NCBI RefSeq assembly: GCF_030944625.1
Contig: NZ_JAUSXY010000001.1
Span: 3,658,001 to 3,722,000 of the forward strand
From: Arthrobacter sp. SLBN-112
GTDB lineage: Bacteria > Actinomycetota > Actinomycetes > Actinomycetales > Micrococcaceae
DNA length: 64,000 nucleotides
Direction of reading: 5' to 3'
Shown here: one piece after another, positions 59,045 to 64,000 of the stretch
Numbering within the stretch: the stretch's first letter is position 1
Layout of the letters: the number at the start of each line of letters is the position of its first letter
Program-made: the position numbers and the translations under genes
Notes under the pieces: generated by a model
Told to the model about the DNA's origin: nothing
The model's database searches: none
What the model saw: the letters and a program-made list of their open reading frames with translations, nothing else

Positions 59045-60076
59045 TTAGTCGGAGACCACCAGGGTTTCCGCCGCCGCGAGGCGCGCCTTGCCGGACTCCA
59101 GGAGGGGTTCGACGGCGGCGCGCAGGGCGGTCATGGAGTCGTCCAGTTCCAGCATCACCGGGTGCTGGTACGCGATGAGGGCGAGCATGTCCCGCACGGC
59201 CTCGGCAGCATCCCCGGCGGACAGTGCCGGCTCATGCCCCACGAAAACGTCCGTCGGCGTGTCGGGCCCCGCGGCCTCGGTCCCCGGCGCGGCGTCCGGG
59301 TCGGCCGGGGCAGCGTAGCTGACGGCGAAAGCCCGGATGCGGCCCTTCTTGCTCGGCGCCACTCCCGCTCCGAAGGCCGATTCCGGCTGGGCCCGCAGCA
59401 CTATGGCGCCGTGGGCGCCGGTGAGCTCGTCAAGGAAGAGCTTCTGCACCTGCCCCATGGACAGGACCCCGGGTGAGTCCCAGTCGTGGATGGATGTGTA
59501 GTACCGGCCCACCACGTCGGTGAGCTCGACCGATCCCGTGGCCAGGTCCATGACGACGTCGGAGCCGGCGTCCTCGCCGCCGGCCGCACCCTCGCCGTCC
59601 TTGGCCGGGAAGACGGGGAGCCGGAGGGCGCCCGGCTCCACGACCACCAGGCGCGAACGCTGGATGGGTTCCAGCCCGAACGCTTCGGCGAATGCGGCGC
59701 CGGCCGTGCCGGGCTCCACTTTGGCGCGGAGCTTGGTGACGCCCGACGGCGCGTTTTCGGCTTCGCGCCGCAGCATGGTCAGGAGGCTGGCCCCGATGCC
59801 GGCGCGGCGGTGGTCGCGGGCCACCTCGATGTAGGTCCAGAGCCGTTCGGGGTGCAGGGACGCCTCGTAGGCGACGCCGGCTGCCACCGGGATGCCGACG
59901 CCGTCAATGACGTCCTCGGCCACGATGCAGCGGCGCCACGGCGTGCCGTCCCGGCCGTTGGAGGACAGCGCCAGGGCGCCGCGGAACTGGCGGGCCTCCC
60001 CGGTGTCGGGGTCACCCCAGATTTCCAAGAGCGCAAGGTCATCGCCGTCGCGCCATGGACGGTATTCGATGGCCAT
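59045..60076 (-). CDS. Double-domain GNAT N-acetyltransferase
   Basis: A 343-residue protein. The N-terminal GNAT domain has the acetyl-CoA motif ARDHRRAGIGASLLTMLRRE at about residues 85-105. The C-terminal half is a second, degenerate GNAT-like unit (DDMTALRAAV-type acidic end region, GHEPALSAGDAAEAV), an organisation seen in mycothiol synthase-type proteins. It starts 2 bp after the glyS stop (same strand), so it is translated with glycyl-tRNA synthetase. The substrate is unknown. Confidence 0.82.
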   Translation of the reverse strand: MAIEYRPWRDGDDLALLEIWGDPDTGEARQFRGALALSSNGRDGTPWRRCIVAEDVIDGVGIPVAAGVAYEASLHPERLWTYIEVARDHRRAGIGASLLTMLRREAENAPSGVTKLRAKVEPGTAGAAFAEAFGLEPIQRSRLVVVEPGALRLPVFPAKDGEGAAGGEDAGSDVVMDLATGSVELTDVVGRYYTSIHDWDSPGVLSMGQVQKLFLDELTGAHGAIVLRAQPESAFGAGVAPSKKGRIRAFAVSYAAPADPDAAPGTEAAGPDTPTDVFVGHEPALSAGDAAEAVRDMLALIAYQHPVMLELDDSMTALRAAVEPLLESGKARLAAAETLVVSD

Positions 60077-60078
60077 GC

Positions 60079-61464
60079 TCAGGCGCCGATCAGCCGTGCG
60101 GCCAGGTAACCCTCCACCTTGTCCAGGGAAACTCGTTCCTGGCTCATGGTGTCCCGCTCGCGGATGGTGACGGCCTGGTCCTCGAGGGTGTCGAAGTCCA
60201 CGGTGATGCAGAACGGGGTGCCGATCTCATCCTGGCGGCGGTAGCGGCGGCCGATTGCGCCGGCGTCGTCGAAGTCGATATTCCAGTTCTTGCGCAGCTG
60301 GGCGCCCAGGGTCTTGGCCTTCGGCGACAGGTCTTCGTTGCGGCTCAGCGGCAGCACGGCGGCCTTGACCGGGGCCAGGCGCGGGTCCAGCTTCAGCACG
60401 GTGCGGACGTCCACGCCGCCCTTGGCGTTGGGGGCCTCATCCTCGGTGTAGGCGTCCACCAGGAACGCCATGAAGGAGCGGGTCAGGCCGGCGGCGGGTT
60501 CGATCACGTACGGGGTGTAGCGCTCGTTGGTGGCCTGGTTGAAGTAGCTCAGGTCCGTGCCGGAGGCCTTCGCGTGGGTGGAGAGGTCAAAGTCGGTCCG
60601 GTTGGCGATGCCTTCCAGCTCGCCCCACTCCGAGCCCTGGAAACCGAAGCGGTACTCGATGTCCGTGGTGCCCTTGGAGTAGTGGCTGAGCTTCTCCTTG
60701 GGGTGCTCAAAGAAGCGCAGGTTCTCCTCGCGGATGCCCAGGCCCGTGTACCAGGCCATGCGCTCGTTCATCCAGTATTTGTGCCACTCTTCATCCGTGC
60801 CGGGCTCGACGAAGAACTCCATTTCCATCTGCTCGAACTCGCGGGTGCGGAAGATGAAGTTGCCGGGGGTGATCTCGTTGCGGAAGGACTTGCCGATCTG
60901 GCCGATGCCGAACGGCGGCTTCTTCCGCGACGTGGTGAGGACGTTGTTGAAGTTCACGAAGATGCCCTGGGCGGTTTCGGGGCGCAGGTAGTGCAGGCCT
61001 TCCTCGCTGGCCACCGGTCCCAGGTAGGTCTTGAGCAGGCCGGAGAACTCCTGCGGCTCGGTCCACTGGCCGCGGGTGCCGCAGTTGGCGCAGGCAATGT
61101 CCTTCAGGCCGTTTTCGGCCGGGCGGCCCTTCTTTTCCTCGTACTCTTCCTCGAGGTGGTCCGCACGGTAGCGCTTGTGGCAGGAAAGGCACTCCACCAG
61201 GGGATCGGAGAAGACCTCGACGTGGCCGGAGGCTTCCCATACCTGGCGGGGCAGGATCACGGAAGAGTCAAGGCCCACCACGTCCTCGCGGCCGCGGACC
61301 ATGGACTGCCACCACTGGCGCTTGATGTTTTCCTTCAGTTCCGCGCCCAGGGGTCCGTAGTCCCAGGCAGAACGCGAGCCCCCGTAGATCTCACCGGCCT
61401 GGAACACGAAGCCCCTCCGCTTGGAGAGGGAAATGACCTGGTCGAGGACGGATTTTGCTGCCAT
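60079..61464 (-). CDS. glyS: Glycyl-tRNA synthetase (single-chain alpha2 type)
   Basis: Charges tRNA-Gly. The 461-residue class II enzyme is of the eukaryote/actinobacterial homodimeric type, without a separate alpha subunit gene. It shows [20 protein letters not shown] at the N-terminus, a zinc-like insertion (CLSCHKRY ... ACANCGTRG), motif 2 [20 protein letters not shown] and the C-terminal anticodon domain ([20 protein letters not shown]). ATG 61464 begins [10 protein letters not shown], the family start. The 129-bp upstream region shows no T-box that I can recognise. Confidence 0.97.
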   Translation of the reverse strand: MAAKSVLDQVISLSKRRGFVFQAGEIYGGSRSAWDYGPLGAELKENIKRQWWQSMVRGREDVVGLDSSVILPRQVWEASGHVEVFSDPLVECLSCHKRYRADHLEEEYEEKKGRPAENGLKDIACANCGTRGQWTEPQEFSGLLKTYLGPVASEEGLHYLRPETAQGIFVNFNNVLTTSRKKPPFGIGQIGKSFRNEITPGNFIFRTREFEQMEMEFFVEPGTDEEWHKYWMNERMAWYTGLGIREENLRFFEHPKEKLSHYSKGTTDIEYRFGFQGSEWGELEGIANRTDFDLSTHAKASGTDLSYFNQATNERYTPYVIEPAAGLTRSFMAFLVDAYTEDEAPNAKGGVDVRTVLKLDPRLAPVKAAVLPLSRNEDLSPKAKTLGAQLRKNWNIDFDDAGAIGRRYRRQDEIGTPFCITVDFDTLEDQAVTIRERDTMSQERVSLDKVEGYLAARLIGA

Positions 61465-61593
61465 GGGATAACTCCAATTTCTACAGGGCCGCTGGGTGCG
61501 GTCCGCGGGTTGTCGGGCCCCGGCTGCTTTGTGCGTGAGCACAGTGGCCAGCGCGTCAGGGCGGATGAAGGAAGACGTGGGAAAGCTTGTGTC

Positions 61594-62589
61594 CTAGCGT
61601 ACCGGCCGCTGCCTGCGCAGCGCGCCCCGCGGCCAGGGCAGGGTTGCCAGGATAATGGCACCGAGCGTGAGCAGGGTCCCCAGGACGGTGGCGGGGGCGA
61701 CGACGGTGCCCGGCGCGGGCAGCACCAGGTCCAGGGCCAGCGAGCCCAGCAGCTGGCCGGCGATCATGCCCAGCCCGGTGACCAGCACGCCGAGGCTGCG
61801 GACCAGGAGGGCGCCCAAGCCGATGAAGACGCAGCCCATGGGACCGCCCAGGTAGTACCACCAGTCGGCGGGCAACGGATTGCCCGGCCCGGCCACGGCG
61901 AGCTTCACGGCGAACGCTGCCCACAGCACGATTGTGCCGGCCACGAAGTTGACCAGCGTGGCCGCGATGGGGGTGCCGTAGTGGACCGTGGCGGTGCCGT
62001 TCATGGCCTGCTGGAAGCTCATGAGGAACCCTGCCGCCACCGGCAGCAGCAGCGGAACGAGCAACGCACCCGGGCCGGCATCGCTGCCGGCCCCCGCTCC
62101 GCTGAACCGCGGCGACACTGCCCAGGCGACGGCGGCGATGGTCAGGACGCAACCGATGATGCGGATTCCCGTGACGGATTTCTTCCCGGCCGGCCCGATC
62201 CCCAGCCGGTCCACGAGCAACCCGCTCACGGTCTGCCCGGTGACGGTGGCGACGGTAAAGAGGGCCACCCCAAGAAGGCCGACGGTAAACGACTGGGCAA
62301 AAACGAACAGCGCGCCGATGGCACCGGCCAGCACATAGATGCGCGGAAAAGCGCGGGTACGGACGGCCGGGAGAATGCTCGCCAGACCGGCACGGCCGCG
62401 CGGCAGGACCAGGGAGATCAGGATCATCAGCAGCAGGCCTGTGCTGAAACTCACCACGGCTGTGGCGATTCCGTCATTGAGCCGGGCACCGAGCGCCCCG
62501 TTGATGCGCCCCTGGACGGGAATGGCAAGGCCGGAACCCACGGCCAAGGGCAGGCCTGCGAGCACCGGCAGGCGTGAAGGGGAGGTCAT
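61594..62589 (-). CDS. DMT transporter with two DUF606 (YdcZ-like) halves
   Basis: A 331-residue membrane protein of ten helices in two homologous halves. The first contains AIPVQGRINGALGARLNDGI and the second SFQQAMNGTATVHYGTPIAA, each with the N-G and small-residue pattern of DUF606 proteins. Single DUF606 units are normally half this length, so this is an internal duplication or fusion, as is usual in actinobacteria. ATG 62589 is set by AAGGTGG; a GTG three codons upstream lies within that site. The substrate is unknown. Confidence 0.85.
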   Translation of the reverse strand: MTSPSRLPVLAGLPLAVGSGLAIPVQGRINGALGARLNDGIATAVVSFSTGLLLMILISLVLPRGRAGLASILPAVRTRAFPRIYVLAGAIGALFVFAQSFTVGLLGVALFTVATVTGQTVSGLLVDRLGIGPAGKKSVTGIRIIGCVLTIAAVAWAVSPRFSGAGAGSDAGPGALLVPLLLPVAAGFLMSFQQAMNGTATVHYGTPIAATLVNFVAGTIVLWAAFAVKLAVAGPGNPLPADWWYYLGGPMGCVFIGLGALLVRSLGVLVTGLGMIAGQLLGSLALDLVLPAPGTVVAPATVLGTLLTLGAIILATLPWPRGALRRQRPVR

Positions 62590-62609
62590 TGAATCCACCT
62601 TAGTTCAGG

Positions 62610-62621
62610 CATTATTGCTGT
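62610..62621 (+). promoter_or_regulatory. Candidate -10 box for the leaderless S4 gene
   Basis: CATTAT (62610-62615) followed by six bases and ATG 62622, with TTGAAT at 62589-62594 as a possible -35. The -35 overlaps the start of the divergent transporter gene. Confidence 0.4.
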
Positions 62622-62855
62622 ATGAGCAACCCCATTGACGACGTCCCCATCCGCGACAACATGATCCGGCTGGGCCAGCTGTTGAAGCTTGCCAACCTCG
62701 TGGAGGACGGTGTGGAGGCAACGGAGCTCATCAAGAACGGGCTGGTCAAGGTCAACGGCGAAATCGAAGACCGCCGCGGACGCCAGCTGCACAATGGCGA
62801 CACCGTCACCGTCAACGGCCAGACCGTCCGAGTGGTGGCGCCCGAAGCGGACTGA
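62622..62855 (+). CDS. S4-domain RNA-binding protein
   Basis: A 77-residue protein consisting only of an S4 RNA-binding fold: IRLGQLLKLANLVEDGVEAT, then ELIKNGLVKVNGEIEDRRGR and GDTVTVNGQTVRVV. It resembles YbcJ/RlbA-type and Hsp15-like single S4 proteins; binding to structured RNA or stalled ribosomal subunits is likely. The message appears leaderless. After the gene, 101 bp to the esterase end show no clear terminator. Confidence 0.92.
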   Translation: MSNPIDDVPIRDNMIRLGQLLKLANLVEDGVEATELIKNGLVKVNGEIEDRRGRQLHNGDTVTVNGQTVRVVAPEAD

Positions 62856-62956
62856 CCCCGGGCCGCCCGGCTGCTGCACCGAAGCAGACCCGGCCGGCAC
62901 CCGGTAACTTGCACCTTGGAAACGGCCGCCGGGACTAAAACGCCGCCGTCGTACGC

Positions 62957-63607
62957 CTACTTGTTCAGGACCTCATGGGTGAGGAACTCCCCCACGTGCC
63001 CGATCTCCTGCTGGTTGATGCCGTGCCACATGCCGGTGTAGAGCACCTTGGTGAGCTTGACGTGCTTGCGCACCCAGCCCATGGTGAACTCGATCTTGTC
63101 CTCGGTGATCACCGGGTCCTGCTGGTCCCGGCCCCAGAACATGGGGACGGTTCCGTCCAGTTCGGCGTCCCTGAAGGTGGGGTCGCCGACGGCGTCCACC
63201 ACGAAGCCTGAGAGTCCGACGACGGCTGCGAAGTCCGTGGGGCGCTGGCGCAGGAGAGTGGTGGCCATGGCCATGCCCATGGAGAAGCCCAGCAGTGAGA
63301 CGGAGGGGTGGCCTTCCCTGATGGTGTCGATCCATTCCAGGACGTACGCCGAAGCCGCCTTGACCCGGTCCAGGGAGTAGTCGATGGAGGCCGTGAGGGG
63401 GAACCAGGTGAAGCCGGGTCCCATGGCGATCGGCGCCCGGACGGATGCCACCGCGAAGTCCCCGGGAAGCATATCGGCCAGGCTGAACAGGTCCTGCTCG
63501 TTCGCGCCGTAGCCGTGCAGCAGCACCAGCAGCGGCTTGCCGGCACGCTGGTCTTCGTGATGGGACCACAGGACAACGGGAGCGGGAAATACTTCGGCGT
63601 CAGTCAT
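62957..63607 (-). CDS. Phospholipase/carboxylesterase-family hydrolase
   Basis: A 216-residue serine esterase. It shows LLVLLHGYGANEQDLFSLAD, the nucleophile elbow GFSMGMAMA (G-F-S-M-G) and an Asp in RDQQDPVI. The catalytic His is in MWHGINQQEI near the C-terminus, completing the triad of the YpfH/carboxylesterase 2 family. Starts at 63616 (MET) or 63607 (MTDAEV) are possible; GGAAACC before the second favours 63607. It is divergent from the SGNH hydrolase gene. Confidence 0.9.
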   Translation of the reverse strand: MTDAEVFPAPVVLWSHHEDQRAGKPLLVLLHGYGANEQDLFSLADMLPGDFAVASVRAPIAMGPGFTWFPLTASIDYSLDRVKAASAYVLEWIDTIREGHPSVSLLGFSMGMAMATTLLRQRPTDFAAVVGLSGFVVDAVGDPTFRDAELDGTVPMFWGRDQQDPVITEDKIEFTMGWVRKHVKLTKVLYTGMWHGINQQEIGHVGEFLTHEVLNK

Positions 63608-63684
63608 GGTTTCCATTCTTACAGTTACCGGAAAGTAACAACCTACGTTGGCGTAGCCAGTGAAGCGGAAGGCAGGATAGGACA

Positions 63685-64000
63685 GTGACTGACGCAAGTG
63701 CCATCCAGACCCCGTCCGTGCACCCCGGTTCCCACCCCTGGAACCGGTACGTGGCGATGGGCGATTCCTTCACCGAGGGCATCGGCGACCCCGAGCCCTC
63801 AAGCCCCGGCGGCCACCGCGGCTGGGCCGACAGGGTGGCCGAAGAACTGGGCCGCACCAAGCCGGACTTCGCCTACGCCAACCTGGCCGTCCGCGGCCGG
63901 CTCCTGCAGCAGATCGTGGACCAGCAGCTGGCTCCGGCCTTGGAGCTGAAGCCGGACCTGGTCACCCTGTCCGCCGGCGGCAACGACCTGATCCGTCCGG
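63685..64000 (+). CDS. SGNH/GDSL hydrolase, partial (cut by the right edge)
   Basis: The first 105 codons of an SGNH-fold esterase/lipase. Block I is WNRYVAMGDSFTEGIGDPEP with the nucleophile Ser in GDSFTEG. A block II-like Gly lies in NLAVRGRLLQQ, and block III is TLSAGGNDLIRP with G-x-N-D. There is no signal peptide, so it is probably cytoplasmic. GTG 63685 follows a GATAGG stretch and lacks a Shine-Dalgarno sequence, so it may also be leaderless. Confidence 0.9.
   Translation, partial: MTDASAIQTPSVHPGSHPWNRYVAMGDSFTEGIGDPEPSSPGGHRGWADRVAEELGRTKPDFAYANLAVRGRLLQQIVDQQLAPALELKPDLVTLSAGGNDLIRP

Noticed and set aside
61465..61593. A T-box riboswitch upstream of glyS
   Set aside because: The 129-bp leader lacks a recognisable T-box core (TGGNACCGCG) and a terminator hairpin.
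60055..62577. An 840-codon open frame on the plus strand opposite glyS and the DUF606 gene
   Set aside because: It is a high-GC antisense shadow. The translation is Gly/Asp/His/Gln-rich without any domain, while the minus strand encodes two clear proteins.
1..64000. CRISPR array, rRNA operon, insertion sequence or integrated element
   Set aside because: I read for regularly spaced repeats, transposase motifs, conserved rRNA segments and integrase genes next to the tRNAs and found none.

Overview
The window is high-GC DNA from an actinobacterium, most likely a member of the Micrococcaceae close to Arthrobacter or Pseudarthrobacter. The evidence is the actinobacterial order of core genes (rpsB-tsf-pyrH-frr-cdsA and dxr-rseP-ispG-GNAT-proS), frequent GTG starts, ATGA/GTGA stop-start overlaps, several leaderless-looking starts, and a leucine-degradation island with the gene set known from Mycobacterium tuberculosis. 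I see no insertion sequence, prophage, CRISPR array or rRNA. The only RNA genes found are one CAU tRNA and two identical tRNA-Asn genes.

Layout. 1-10.5 kb: proS (cut by the left edge), a divergent drug-type ABC exporter with its TetR regulator, a lipoprotein, then a GNAT and ispG, a YciI protein, a SatD-like regulator with a membrane partner, and rseP and dxr, mostly on the minus strand. 10.6-12 kb: a lipase-maturation-factor-like membrane protein. 12-24.6 kb: a branched-chain amino acid (leucine) catabolic island: citE, maoC, scoB, scoA, acyl-CoA dehydrogenase, accA, accD, a divergent TetR regulator, then the branched-chain 2-oxoacid dehydrogenase genes E2, E1beta and E1alpha, and a divergent Lrp/AsnC regulator. 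Together they can take 2-oxoisocaproate to isovaleryl-CoA and on to acetoacetate. 25-27 kb: small membrane proteins. 27-33.7 kb: two DUF485 + sodium:solute symporter pairs around a LytS/LytTR two-component system. 33.7-39 kb: a DivIVA-like protein and cdsA-frr-pyrH-tsf-rpsB with structured intergenic RNAs.

39-49.5 kb: an M23 peptidase, an acyl-CoA dehydrogenase under a 30-bp operator-like palindrome, a tRNA, a GT4 glycosyltransferase, a DMT protein, a CDP-alcohol phosphatidyltransferase, a holin-like protein, a Bcr/CflA exporter, two small unknown proteins, twin tRNA-Asn genes and dnaG. 49.5-53 kb: a compact redox cluster of ferredoxin, NuoF-like protein, ferric-reductase-like membrane protein, ApbE flavin transferase and a Ser/Gly-rich exported protein. 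This is the best candidate here for a poorly described system. 53-64 kb: dgt, dusB, a YibE/F transporter, a hydrolase, a PlsC-type acyltransferase, a double-GNAT, glyS, a DUF606-type transporter, an S4 protein, an esterase and the start of an SGNH hydrolase.

Regulatory DNA is unusually readable. There are two CRP/GlxR-type boxes (upstream of the 2-oxoacid dehydrogenase genes and between the symporter operon and lytS), paired Lrp-type palindromes at the lrp start, TetR-type operators at 1.1, 20.1 and 41.05 kb, nested palindromes before the SatD-like gene, and overlapping alternative hairpins between rpsB and tsf.
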